Positions 10,285 through 20,766 of a stretch of DNA of 64,000 bases are shown here, in pieces. The stretch is from Saccharomycopsis malanga. Lineage: Eukaryota > Ascomycota > Saccharomycetes > Ascoideales > Saccharomycopsidaceae. The notes under the pieces were generated by a model, which searched no databases, was not told the origin of the DNA, and saw only the letters and a program-made list of their open reading frames with translations. A program made the translations under genes and the position numbers. Numbering within the stretch: the first letter of the stretch is position 1; every line of letters begins with the position of its first letter. The stretch lies in the NCBI GenBank assembly GCA_004014935.1, contig CP025321.1, forward strand, positions 558,001-622,000, in the 5' to 3' direction.

Positions 10285-12213
10285 GGTGGTGGTGGTGTTA
10301 TTATTATTAAAGTTTCCCATATTGGCAGCAGCAGCCATTTGAACTAACGTCTGCATATTATTCATGTTACCTGTATTGTCCAACATGTTTAGGTTGTTAC
10401 CACCCAAATTTTGCAAATTCCTCAACTTGTTCATATTGTTGAGCATCATGTTTTTATTCATCATATTGTTATTGGCATTTTGGTCCATGTTGAATCCCTC
10501 GAGCAACCCTCCATTTTGTTTGTTCAATTGGTTCATCAACTGTATCTGCTGTGCCATGTTAGGGTTGTTAGCAAGCTGCTGCTGGTATTTTTGTTTGGTC
10601 GCCAAATCTTGCAAGTTCATCATATTGTTTACAGGGCTGTTGTTCATGTTAGGACCAACGGCATGGTTAATCTGTGGACTAAAGTTGCTGAAGCTGGTTT
10701 CGCTAGGAGTTTGCACTTTATTCTGAGATGTTGGCGACGCTACATTAGGAGACCCCATGGCAGATGGCGGTAATTGCTGAGGCGGCTGGGAAGGTTTTTT
10801 CTTTATATTGTATGATCTTTTACGAGGTTGTGCTTTAGAAATGTTAGGCGAACTGGCAGCGCTGCTCTGGCCAGACACTTGGCCAGGCTGGGGCTTGATG
10901 TCAGTACTATTCTTGTTGAACTGGCCAGGTAACGATTTTCCAGAGACAGATTTCCTCTGTGGATTGATATTCAGGCCGTTTGTTCCGCCAATCTTCTTTG
11001 GGTTCTTGTCAGTCAGCTGCTTGGTATCATCTGCGGACACTGCGGGTCCAGAGGAGCCAACAGAGTTAAGCTGATTCATATTAAGGCTATTTCCCATCAT
11101 CTGATGAAGCTGGCTGCTTTGCGAGTTTGTTCCCTGAAGTTTGGCTGACATCATTTGCAGCTTGTTTCTACCAAGGCGCTTACGGAATTGCTCCACGAAC
11201 CTGAGTCTTGTGAACTTGTTCATGTGATTGCTGTTGGAGTCATTGTTAGACATCAGCAACATAAACTCCTCATACTCACTGCCATGAGTACTAGTGAGGT
11301 TTTCGTGAAGATCAATACGAGACAAGTCGCCCATATCAGTGTCGTTTCTATGTAAATGTTGAACTTCATTTTCCTTGAACCGAGGAAATTCAGTATCAGG
11401 CTTTATGTAGCTTGGACAGGATCTGTCGAACGGGTTCAAAGGGATGGTCAATTCTAACTGAGGCTTTACTACAGGCAAGAACTTGGCTTCCATCTCTAAT
11501 AGAAGATCATCCAAATTGGCAAGTGGTAAGCGGTCTGAAATATAAAGTAAATCATGATACAAAGATAAAGGTGTAGGCTTTAGCACTGCTCTATAGCTTC
11601 GAGGCTCTGTTTTTTGCTCATTTGAACCTTCTTCCAGTGCTTCCTGCTTAATCAGTACATCTTTATCGGAATTTCCAGAAGCAACACCAACTACATCGCC
11701 TTCCAAATCAGCAGCATGTCCTACGCTTCTAATACTGCTTCTTCTAGGCTGTTGATGACGGTGATCATTTATCTTCACAATAACACAGCCCTCATACAAT
11801 TTAATTCCTCCATCGTACAAAATCTCCACCATTTCGGCTGGAATCTCTTCTCTCGCCACATGCACTAGAAAATCCTTCACCGAGGGATCGCCCTTGTCAA
11901 TCACACCGTCTTGATTCCCAAACCGATAATGGTTTTGGAAAATATTAAATTCAATAGACGGTGGGAAATTACGATACTTCTCAAGAATCTCGGAGGTGTC
12001 CGACGAAAAGTTTAACCGACTAAGAAGCTCCTTTCGCGCATCGCTATTCTGAAGAACACGATACTTTGATATAACATTCACCATTTCATATTGCCACGGT
12101 TGATATTCACCGCGCAGTGATTGCCCACTATGGGGCTTTGACAGCCCTCCCATCCCTTGGCTAGGCGCCGAGTTGACAGGACTCTGCGCACTTGTCACCG
12201 ACGACGCTGGCAT
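9454..12213 (-). CDS. SPT20: SAGA complex subunit Spt20, asparagine-rich
   Basis: Structural subunit of the SAGA histone acetyltransferase coactivator, which helps hold the complex together and contact activators. The N-terminal third (about residues 30-270) is the Spt20 domain, with a PPSIEFNIFQNHYRFGNQDG-type start, YEGCVIVKINDH, a DLLYISDRLP segment and FDRSCPSYIKP. The rest is low-complexity: Ser/Pro/Gln-rich, then Met/Asn-rich with two long Asn runs, a short Gln run and C-terminal NNMNNG-like repeats. The protein is 919 aa from the ATG at 12213; an upstream in-frame TTG at 12225 is not used. The Asn runs are coded by trinucleotide repeats (see separate entries) and probably vary between strains. 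An ACGCGT lies 42 bp upstream. Confidence 0.88.
9776..9920 (-). repeat. Trinucleotide repeat coding poly-Asn in SPT20
   Basis: On the plus strand this is a run of GTT and ATT triplets (AAC and AAT on the coding strand), giving a long Asn stretch broken only by a few Ser. It has mixed units, with a pure GTT block near 9834-9879. Length change by slippage is likely. Confidence 0.9.
10200..10310 (-). repeat. Second trinucleotide poly-Asn tract in SPT20
   Basis: GTT and ATT triplets on the plus strand, ending in a short GGT block that codes Thr. It is separated from the first Asn tract by Met/Gln-rich sequence with its own short Gln run (about 10128-10150). Confidence 0.88.
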
Positions 12214-12254
12214 CCTAGTAAACAAGTGAGACTCTGGAAAGTGGTCCCTGTAAC

Positions 12255-12260
12255 ACGCGT
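12255..12260. promoter_or_regulatory. ACGCGT (MCB-like) site upstream of SPT20
   Basis: A palindromic ACGCGT lies 42 bp upstream of the SPT20 ATG. This hexamer is the MluI cell-cycle box in yeasts. Whether it works here is not known. Confidence 0.3.
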
Positions 12261-12495
12261 AACTGCTTCACAGTATATTTTATATTCTGTTGAGCGGTGT
12301 TTAGTCGTTCTAGTTGATTAAGTGTATCATCAAAGCGTCTCATGTTAAACGCTTATTAGTTGTTTATTCTGAAAAATGGAGAACGGGCTCATAATGACCG
12401 CCATAATTTATGGATTACGCTTGGGCTTACTATGGGGGGTAATTAAGATGATGATGGGGTTGGTGTAAATATTGTCTTGTATACTATGGTAATAA

Positions 12496-12718
12496 TAATA
12501 TAATCTTATATTTCAAGCCCAGTACATATCAGTTCCGTATGTACGCGCTATGTCTAAGGGGACTTGGTAAAACCCAGTGGGAAAAATCTCAAGTGTCCCA
12601 GTCATTGTAAACTTCTCGCTGGCTTTTCTGAACACCCGATGGGTTGGAAAGTAAGCACTAGACTTTCGTCTAGGTCGTATTTCAGACAGTTGCACTTGCC
12701 TGTGGAAACCACGTTCAG
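12496..12718 (-). mobile_element. SINE-like copy S3, 5'-truncated with 14-bp target-site duplication
   Basis: The minus-strand copy starts inside the body (CTGAACGTGG) without the tRNA-like head, then runs through GGCAAGTGCAACTGTCTGAAA, CCCACTGGGTTTTACCAAG, the TAGCGCGTACATACGGAAC core and CTGGGCTTGAAATATAAG to a TTA-rich tail. The 14-bp direct repeat TACTATGGTAATAA flanks it exactly (12482-12495 and 12719-12732). The missing 5' end, repeat tail and duplicated target are the marks of target-primed reverse transcription by a LINE-type enzyme, which is not encoded in this window. Confidence 0.9.
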
Positions 12719-12732
12719 TACTATGGTAATAA

Positions 12733-13667
12733 CAGCAATATGTATTATTCGTAGTAAACTTCTATATGCTTCTAATCCTAAGGTTTGAATGACTAGATGC
12801 ATTAAAACCCGTATTCTATGTTTGCTCTATCTACAGTTGAAACAGTTATAATTCTTGTTTTGTTTCCTAGTTCTTATCGGCTAGACTTATCAATCGGTAC
12901 TCAAACTATTGATATTTCCTATTGTTCCGTTATTTTTACCAGTCTACACAGTTGTCTATAAGCTTCGATTACCCCTTTTAGGTATCTCACTGCTCACTGC
13001 TTGAAGCACTATTTAAGACTCTATTCCCTCCTTTATTTTAGACTTTTCCTATTCTTTTATACACTCAGCTGTTGCTTTGCCAATCCTCCGTTCGATGCAA
13101 AACCATCGTACAAACTATAAGCCAGTTGTATAAATAAACCTAATCTAATATTGTATTTTTTTGCTTCAATCTCAGCCTAGGCTTGTAACAATAAAAGTCA
13201 CCCGATACAATTGACATACTCTTGCATTAAAACAAAAAAGTTACCTTATAATTTCTGGTAAAAAAGACCCAAGTTTATCACCAATTTACAGACAATATAA
13301 AACTTCCAAAAGAATGTAAAAAACAAATCAAAAACAAGAACAGCAAAAAAAATTGAATTTAAAGTAACATTAAACCATTTGTAACTTGAAGTTGAATAGG
13401 AATAAAAGTTTCTCTTTGAAATAGACTCCCCTGAACCGAGATATAAAGTTTATTGATAAGCACATTACCATTTACCGAGCCCCATAAAGTATCCAATGTA
13501 TACAGGAGGTTGAAATATGTTAGTTTGACAATATATATAATGATTATTTCAAAGCTCCTCTGAGAATCTATAATAAATTATATTTTTTTTAGCTCTCGAC
13601 ATACGCATTTCTTTGGAATAAAAGCTCATTCAAAATCTTGAAGAAAACACAGATAACACTAAAATCA
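12733..13667. other. Intergenic region between repeat copies
   Basis: AT-rich DNA with no recognised gene or RNA. The right edge (about 13560-13667) may hold the diverged end of RepB copy b, but I cannot align it with the other copies past about 13668. Confidence 0.4.
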
Positions 13668-14242
13668 ATTACAAACTATGGAATAACATTAAGAAATAAA
13701 AAAAGTCTCTATGAGGGGTGGAAAACACGATTGTTAACAGATTATGTTTTATTTTCAATAAAATGATACTTTCTCACTATTGGATAATTTATAAGCTCCA
13801 AATCTTGAAAACAAATACCTAATATAAAACTCTAGGAATTAAAGAGTGTAGAATTATAATTTTTGTAAACTTTGAGTTGCTGTAAAGACTCTAGAATATG
13901 ACTTACAAGAACCAACTTTTTGTCAAAATTGACAATTTTCCGTTATATCAAATATTTCTTAGAAACTCTGAATTTTTTCATTATAAACAGTACTTTAGTA
14001 TAACGAAAAAATATATAATGATATTGTTTGTTTTTTCAAACTAAATTAACCTGTATAACGCTGAGTTAATTCAATAAAACGTTTGATGGTTATTCCAAAA
14101 CGACGAGAGCGCGAATCGAGTCAAAAAACCAAAGTGAGGAACGCCACACTTCTTTTTCTGCACAATCCTGCACTATTCTGCACTATTTTGTGTGGCGCAT
14201 GGCCTAACCAACTTGGCCACTTAGCAATAGTAAGGCGTTGCA
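13668..14242 (-). repeat. RepB copy b, minus strand
   Basis: Reverse-complement match to RepB copies a (701-1440) and c (53926-54680) over about 580 bp, ending earlier than they do. It keeps the A-box-like TGGCCAAGTTGG, the CGCCACAC/GTGTGGCG hairpin and a better B-box-like GACTCGATTC. Its hairpin loop holds three GTGCAG units where the other copies have two. A SINE 3' tip (14250-14289) abuts it upstream on the same strand. Confidence 0.65.
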
Positions 14243-14249
14243 TATAGGC

Positions 14250-14289
14250 ATATTATAATAATATTTATATTTCTAGCCCAGCACATATA
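14250..14289 (-). mobile_element. SINE-like fragment S4 (3' tip only)
   Basis: The reverse complement reads ATATGTGCTGGGCTAGAAAT followed by a TTA-rich tail, matching the last 40 bp of the SINE-like family. It sits directly before RepB copy b on the same strand, the same order as S1-RepB and S9-RepB. Confidence 0.6.
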
Positions 14290-15337
14290 AAGATAACATT
14301 TCTTCAAAAGCGAAGGCCCTAGCTTTTTATGCCCTTTTTGCATTACTATCATATTTTGACCACCCTTCAAAATATGATAGTAATGTCAAGGTAATGAAAA
14401 AGTCTACTAATTTCTGATATTCTACATTGAAGTGGTTGCAATTTTTTTTATGGCTTTACGAGCCGATCTGTGTATGCTTATTGAAATTTTGTTATCAAAC
14501 TTGAACAGTAATAAATCAAGTGTTTATCTTTTGTTTTTTTGTAATAGAGAGCTGGTAGTATAATAGGTGCTAGGAAACACCATATATCCGAGAATATTGT
14601 TCTCCTAGCAAAAGCCCTTATTTTCAAATTCAAATTAAATACAGGTGTCTATATTAATTAATGAACATCTACCAATTTAAAACTTTATGATTTAAACGCA
14701 GTCTCTTTGATACCATGCTATACAAGAAACCCCAACCTATAGCATCAATATAGACATATATAAAACTGGTGACTCGTCTTGCAATATCGTATGAGTCCCC
14801 CTGCTTGGCATGTAACTTCCCTACAAGCTCAACATGAAGATCTACGTTTATTTCGGAGTATCACGAGCTGCAACGAACATCATTATATATACTATGATAG
14901 CAACACTATAGGCTGGCCACAGCCGTGTGATTTGTTCTCGGATCTTGTCCCGGAGTTGGGGTAGGGCAAAAGCGCGGGATTTTTCACACACGGAGTATTG
15001 TTCGGAGTAGCGAAAGATAATGACTGCGGTTCAACATGTTTCATAGTAAAACTAGCAAACAACACTGGATAAACCTAAAATCCTGGTACATTACAAGTTG
15101 CTTAAGTGAAAAGGAGCTACAAATTTTATAGTATCTTAAAAAATGTGTATATGCTGAATATGAATGCAAGATAGTAGTGACATGATGTCAAAGTATGATT
15201 ATTTTTTGAAAAAAAAGCCAAGAACCCTAAAAAAACCGTTATTAAACAAAGTGAAAAAAGCCTTCGTTGTTGTAAAATATTTCATTAAAGTCGTGTCGTG
15301 TGAATTGTATGTCTGTAAGTGATAATTTGCTGTCGAA
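14290..15337. other. Intergenic region downstream of the zinc-finger gene
   Basis: About 1 kb with no recognised gene. The sequence is mostly AT-rich; a GC-richer patch near 14900-15010 holds no motif I recognise. Confidence 0.4.
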
Positions 15338-16612
15338 CTAAATATGACGAGTTCCTTTGCTCTCTAAGGTAAATGTACATTGATTGATGATTCCAGGACA
15401 AATATTGTTCAAGACATGGTTATTTAACCAACTGTCGACAGTGGTAAAGTGTTCTCCGCATTTAGAGCACTCTCCACTTACAGAAGCACGCTCTTTCTTC
15501 TTCGTGCCTTCTGGATATGTAAAATGTAGAGCTTTCAAATGGTTTTTGAATGTGTCGCCTCTTGAAAAGACGCCTGTTTGATGGCATCTAGATGCTAACT
15601 GATACGCATTGTCATTGGCGTTGTCATGATGTTTTTCATCATGGTGGTGTCTACTATGAGGATGTGCTGTAAGTGGGGCATCGTGATCCCAGTATGGACA
15701 TTTAAAAATCTGGCCTTGGCCAGCAGGCATAACTGTTTCTGTTTCAGTACTGTTGTCATGGTCAAGTTCCATGGACTCGTAGTTATCTTTCCAATGGCGT
15801 TTTTTATGGCGTGACAAGTCATTGAGTCTTGTAAATCCACGAGAACAGACTTGACAAATATGTGGTTTGGAATCATGAGCGATATGGGTGCTTTTATGAG
15901 TTGCCAAATTGCTCACAAGCTTCAAACAATCTGGACATTGTCTTTTCTTACGCTTACGGGGTGTTGCCTTTGGTTTATTGATACTTTCTGAGCTGGTGAG
16001 AACTGGTGATGTTTCTGCCAGAGATTTTGCCATGAATTCAGGAGCGGACGAAGATTTTGAAGATGGATGGGACGATAAAGACGAAGAAGCCAGAAGAGGC
16101 GAAGAAACAATGCTGTGAATTGATTTAGGAGTAGAGTGTGGTAGAATGTTATCTGTAGAATAACATTTACGAAGATTATATGAGCCGTTTTTTTCATCCC
16201 AAATTCCATAAAGTTCTGGAAGAGTTTTATCTACGCTTGGAAGTCTGATTTTCTTGGCTGGAGGAAGACTGAAGCTTGGCAAATGGGTCAGTGCAGATGT
16301 GCGGCCAGACGAGTAGTCAGGGCTGATTGGGGGAAGTATTAACGGAGGAAGAGAAATGTTAGCAGTAGAGACAGCATGTGTGTTTTGGAGAGTGTTTTGG
16401 AAAGTATTATTTTGGAAAAAATTGCAAGGCGAGGTTGTACGAGATGGTGATTCAGACAAGGACTCAGGCGAACTGCGGCTATTTGAAGCTGGCGACGACT
16501 CTTCAACTTTGGGAAGAAGAAACTGAGAGGTTTTGGGACAAGGAAGCATAGGTTTCTTAGGCTGGGAATGCTCCGATGGGTTGCAAGACATGTTGAGAGG
16601 GTTTGCAAGCAT
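15338..16612 (-). CDS. C2H2 zinc-finger transcription factor, STP1-STP4 family
   Basis: Nuclear DNA-binding protein of the Stp family. The C-terminal half has the family signature: the basic KRKKRQCPDCLKLVSNLATH (degenerate first finger), CQVCSRGFTRLNDLSRHKKRHWKD (classic second finger) and an irregular third block with GVFSRGDTFKNHLKALHFTY, then CSKCGEHF and WLNNHV. The N-terminal half is Ser/Pro-rich and disordered. Stp1 and Stp2 respond to amino acids through the SPS sensor; Stp3 and Stp4 are less known. I do not see a clear Stp1-type N-terminal regulatory motif, so this is closer to Stp3/Stp4 by default. The ATG at 16612 gives 424 aa. The frame stays open about 27 nt upstream to a possible intron acceptor (see findings), so the true N-terminus could lie on an upstream exon. 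Confidence 0.85.
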   Translation of the reverse strand: MLANPLNMSCNPSEHSQPKKPMLPCPKTSQFLLPKVEESSPASNSRSSPESLSESPSRTTSPCNFFQNNTFQNTLQNTHAVSTANISLPPLILPPISPDYSSGRTSALTHLPSFSLPPAKKIRLPSVDKTLPELYGIWDEKNGSYNLRKCYSTDNILPHSTPKSIHSIVSSPLLASSSLSSHPSSKSSSAPEFMAKSLAETSPVLTSSESINKPKATPRKRKKRQCPDCLKLVSNLATHKSTHIAHDSKPHICQVCSRGFTRLNDLSRHKKRHWKDNYESMELDHDNSTETETVMPAGQGQIFKCPYWDHDAPLTAHPHSRHHHDEKHHDNANDNAYQLASRCHQTGVFSRGDTFKNHLKALHFTYPEGTKKKERASVSGECSKCGEHFTTVDSWLNNHVLNNICPGIINQCTFTLESKGTRHI

Positions 16613-18196
16613 TGTTGCATGCAGTTGGGGATATAGCACTGTTAATGATAGAAAAAAGACATGTAATGAGTATGCATATGCCCAATTTCGTTATTTTCTA
16701 GTTGAGTATAAATCAAATATATGAAACTACTAATCCTTAAATTAAGTATGTATCCAGGCGTATATATATATATATATATATATGCCCGCGAAAAAGCATG
16801 CATGTCTTGAGTGGAGCCCGAAAGGCTCGTAAGAGGCCTACCTGTGCGAGGTTTTACAGGATTTTGACAGAATTGTGCCAAACCGCGGAGCAGACACCGC
16901 GTGAAAAAAGCCTCGCAAGACGAAAACCGCAATGAAAAGAACCAGTTGCTAGTATACGGTTGCGGTGAGGTGATCTGATGGTTCGGAACAAACGGCTGGA
17001 CACACTGTTCGTAAGGCTGTAGAGGCTGGGGTGATTTCGTAGGATGGGTTCGCTTGGGTGTATCCCGGAAGTTATTGCCGGTGCGCTAATTACGGCGCGG
17101 CGGTCGGCACCGAAGATGGCCTACAGTGAGTGGGTGATGTGATGTGATTTTAGTGATACATAGTATGCTAGTAGTTGAAATAACAGTGATTTGATTAATA
17201 AGAATATGCATTATAGTGGTAAATAAGAGTCGTTAATGTTAAAACATATATTGATATCTGATAATTACTGTTGCATCGGGGGAAATTTATGTAGGCCGAA
17301 ATCCTTGTTCTTAATGTGAGGCATAAGTAATGATGTCAGTAATAAGGATATGAATACCATAAATTACTGGGAAGGATTAAACAAAAAAAAATGAAGGTGT
17401 AGCAATGCAAAAAAAATGCAATAAACAATAGTAGAGAAAAGTATCTACAGATAATAACATAAAATGAATCATAGCAATTGACAAGGAAACACAAGAATTT
17501 GAAAACAAAATTGCAAAAAATTTGTTCATTGTATAGCGGAAATTCTACTTACGTAGCATTTTTAGAGTTTTACTTGACAAAAATGGATAACAGACAAGAC
17601 GATGAAAAGTAAAACAAAGTTGGGTTTGCTAAAATAAATACAATAGGCGGCTAAACCGGTCTCTCATCACCCAAAATAGTCATTACACGGCAGTTAAAAG
17701 TAACAATATATTTTCTCGAAAAATTAAAAAATTAAAAAAAAGTCAAAAAATGATCCAAAAATAAAGGGAAAAGAAGGTTCATCGGGCTTTGGCGATTCCA
17801 TGTGTTGACAACATGGTAATGTAAAATTTTTTGTCTTGAACCAGTATCAAAACTACAACTGAAAAACACATGTACCAAGTTCAACTTGATTACATTTCTA
17901 TTGTAAAGTTTGAAGAACCTTAGACTGCCAAAAAACATTATTATAATATCCAATACGTTAAACACACAACAACTACAAAACTTTGAAATATTACTTTTTT
18001 ATTAGCTAGTGGATGATTATTATATATAAGGCAGGTATAATATAATATGGCATGGTATTGGCATGCTATGAGGTAGAAATGACGGCATTATATACAAGCG
18101 TAGGATTATGCTAGGCACGTATTTGCCATATTTCTCTATGAAGTATGAAGTTTGAGCCAGAATCAAGTATTAAATGTATAAAAATCATGCATTTAC
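16613..18196. other. Long intergenic region between STP-type gene and ELO gene
   Basis: About 1.6 kb without a recognised gene. It holds a (TA)n run of some 11 units (16761-16783), a GC-rich block (about 16780-17110) rich in short inverted repeats such as GAGCC/GGCTC, and AT-rich DNA beyond. The GC-rich block is upstream of the STP-type gene and could be its promoter, leader or first intron, or an unrecognised RNA gene. I could not match it to any known yeast RNA. Confidence 0.45.
16761..16783. repeat. (TA)n dinucleotide repeat
   Basis: About 11 TA units in a row upstream of the STP-type gene, next to a GC-rich block. Confidence 0.9.
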
Positions 18197-19168
18197 TTAA
18201 GCCTTACGAGATCTAGACTTGACAGAAGTGGATTTGGCAGATTCAACACCAGAGGCGACGGCATTGACGACCCCACTACTGACTTTTTCGGCAGCAACAC
18301 CAACCTTCTTTGGAACCTTGTAAGAGCTCAAATAGAAACTAATGAATAAAACCAAGTAACTGCCCAAGATACCAGCACCATACCAGCCAGCAACTTCGGT
18401 GCCGTAGCATCCACCATAGTGAGGAAGAGCTGGGAAGTAAGCATCGGCGTAGAATTGATACAAAGCAAAGTAAACAGCAAACAAATCAAGAACAAATTGG
18501 GTGATTTGAAACAAAGTAATATACTTTTTCCACCAGACACGAATGCCTCTGGAAGACAAAAAGTAGTAAAAGTACATGACAACATGAACAGCCAAGTTCA
18601 AAGTGATAGGAACCCATTCAACGGCAGTATGGCCTTTCAACTGGGTGTAGCATAACAAAGCAGTAGCTCCATGGTGGTAAGTGTGCAAGAAAATCAACTT
18701 CTTTCTTTTCAAGACGAGAAACACGGTATCAATCAACTCAACAAACTTGATCAAATAGTTGATATAATACAAAATAACCAACTTATTGGTGTACGAATTA
18801 GGCGAACAAACGCCGTAATAAAACCCATTACTAATGGCGATTGGAATGACTTGCTCGGCAATCAACAATAACAATACAAAAGATCCAGAAGACAAGATCA
18901 AATTGTGGATTTGAAATGGAATACTAAGTTTGAATGCACGGATATTCAAAGCATCACGGATAATAGGATAACCAAAGATAATAACATAATATGCCAAAAT
19001 CACGGAGATGGCCTGGTAGCCGTTGGCCAAAAAAGTCTGGTTGTGGACAAAACGAAAGTCTTCTGCTGGATAGCCAAACACCTGTTCATAGGCGTAGCTG
19101 AAAAGTGGCCAAAGCTTGAGACCAAAAGGGGTTTCCAAAGACGGAGTTGAATATTCAATGATGCCCAT
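18197..19168 (-). CDS. Fatty acid elongase (ELO family, condensing enzyme)
   Basis: 3-ketoacyl-CoA synthase of the ER, catalysing the first step of each two-carbon elongation with malonyl-CoA; the products feed ceramide and sphingolipid synthesis. The 323-aa protein has about seven hydrophobic spans, the catalytic histidine box HTYHH (in FLHTYHHGATALL), the KFVELIDTVFLVLKRKK segment before it, and NLAVHVVMYFYYFLSSRG after it. The C-terminal tail is basic and Ser/Lys-rich, ending in SRSRKA; it may act as a retrieval signal (inference). The sequence resembles ELO2/FEN1 more than ELO1, but the paralogue is not certain. Start: ATG at 19168 in good context (ACCATGG). Confidence 0.93.
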   Translation of the reverse strand: MGIIEYSTPSLETPFGLKLWPLFSYAYEQVFGYPAEDFRFVHNQTFLANGYQAISVILAYYVIIFGYPIIRDALNIRAFKLSIPFQIHNLILSSGSFVLLLLIAEQVIPIAISNGFYYGVCSPNSYTNKLVILYYINYLIKFVELIDTVFLVLKRKKLIFLHTYHHGATALLCYTQLKGHTAVEWVPITLNLAVHVVMYFYYFLSSRGIRVWWKKYITLFQITQFVLDLFAVYFALYQFYADAYFPALPHYGGCYGTEVAGWYGAGILGSYLVLFISFYLSSYKVPKKVGVAAEKVSSGVVNAVASGVESAKSTSVKSRSRKA

Positions 19169-19490
19169 GGTACTGGGAAATTTGGTAGGACTGTGACGGG
19201 GTGGTAAAAGAGCGTGAAAAGTTTTGCGTACGCCAAATACAACTAAATAGCGGCTAACCTATTTTATTTAGATGATATTTATCACTATTGTTTGTTGTTG
19301 GTTGTTCGCCCGCTCGTACAGCGGGGGCCTCTAACCAGGCAAATTTTTCAGCAGCAGGAGGATGGTAAGATCCTTGCTGAAGAATGCCTGAAGGTGCTTG
19401 ATGATGCTTGATGGTGCGTGTGGCAAGTTCTGGCACATTCTAGGACATGGGCAGCCAAATAATGTATTGAAGTGGGTTAGTTTGTAGATA
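19169..19490. other. Region upstream of the ELO gene
   Basis: Promoter side of the elongase gene. No other gene or repeat copy is seen before SINE-like copy S8. Confidence 0.4.
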
Positions 19491-19661
19491 TCCGGCCCAG
19501 TGGCTAATGCTCTCGGAAAAGAGAAAAAAGACAGTGGGCAGTTTATAATGACCTGGACATTATTGGGTATTCCTCACTGGGGTTTACTAAGTCCCTTTAG
19601 ACATTGCGCGTATATACGAAACCGATAATTACTGGGCTCGAAATATAGGATATTATTATAA
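19491..19661 (+). mobile_element. SINE-like copy S8, variant head
   Basis: Plus-strand copy with a short tRNA-like head (CCCAGTGGCTAATGCTCTCGG, then GAAAAGAGAAAAAAGAC) joined to the 3' module (CACTGGGGTTTACTAAGTCCC, the GCGCGTATATACGAAAC core, CTGGGCTCGAAATATAGGA) and a TATTATTATAAT tail. The central body seen in S3 and S5 is missing, so this is an internally short form like S9. No clear target-site duplication was found. Confidence 0.7.
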
Positions 19662-20766
19662 TGAATGTGCTTCTGACATTTAGTCAAATACTTAGTCAGG
19701 TTTCCAAGGTATTTTAAAAGATTACAATCCTCATACGAATATCGAAACATGTTTTATACATTGCCCAAATGCAAAATGTTGAAAAGAAAATGGTTTTATG
19801 AGCCTATTATTTTTGAAAATGCTTTAATTGATGTAACTTACTGGTACTCTTTCAAACGGAGATATTTACTTCTGTAAAAAAAATTCATTCTTGAAGATAA
19901 TGAAAAAACCTTGATTGACTATAATCATATTAATTCATAGATAATTGTATATTGGTTTATTTCAACAAACTTGCATACTTTGAACTTTCATGACATGCAT
20001 GTCAAAAAAGCTTGACGTGTCAGTATTGCATTTGATATAAAATTATCTCTTTTCTTTCAATTATCAAAAATATACCCTACCATCAGTTAAATGTAAACAA
20101 AAGAATGGACAAGAAGATTTCTAATCATGTTATCACGAAAATTCGACCTGTAAATCAAATATAGCTCTTTTTACCATAACGGTATGAACTGTTAGATAAG
20201 TATATATAAATATATAGATACTTTTAACTGGTCAATTACACTTCTTCTTACTGATTTCAATAAAAACCAGTTACAATTACCATAGAATCCTTTAGCGCCA
20301 ACCATTAAGTATTCACACCATTAAACGTGCACATGCTGATCATTCTACGTTACAGTTTGATGGATGCTGACTTTACCAAGCCTGAATACAGTCCATGTAC
20401 ATTTTATTTAATCCCAGAAGCTCTCTACTAGCTGCCATTCCCACCATTAAGCTTTACCATCGCTTGGTTTCGCACTATTAGGACAAGGCTGTCCGTTTCG
20501 AGTAAAACGGCTAACAGAAAAAGAAACATCTGAGGAAAAAATAGCGGAAAATCCAGAAATCATATAGGAAAAAATATCATCAAGAACAGCAAATCAAATT
20601 AACGGATTATATTATTTGTCAAGCTAACGGTGCTTACAAAGGCAGTTGTTTATAAAGAATACATTGTTGATTGAGGAGCTCATTATACACAAGTGCTGAT
20701 TTGTCTTTTTTTTATCGCAAGGGTCCATAGTTCTATTTTTAACTGCAAATCAAATCATTAATATTG
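19662..20766. other. Intergenic region upstream of the TPT-family gene
   Basis: About 1.1 kb with no recognised gene. Near 20195-20225 there is TATA-rich sequence about 550 bp before the transporter ATG. Whether the intervening sequence is a long leader or holds a small RNA gene cannot be told. Confidence 0.4.

Noticed and set aside
9712-10347. Plus-strand frames rich in Leu and Val within SPT20
   Set aside because: These are the antisense of Asn triplet repeats, not real proteins.
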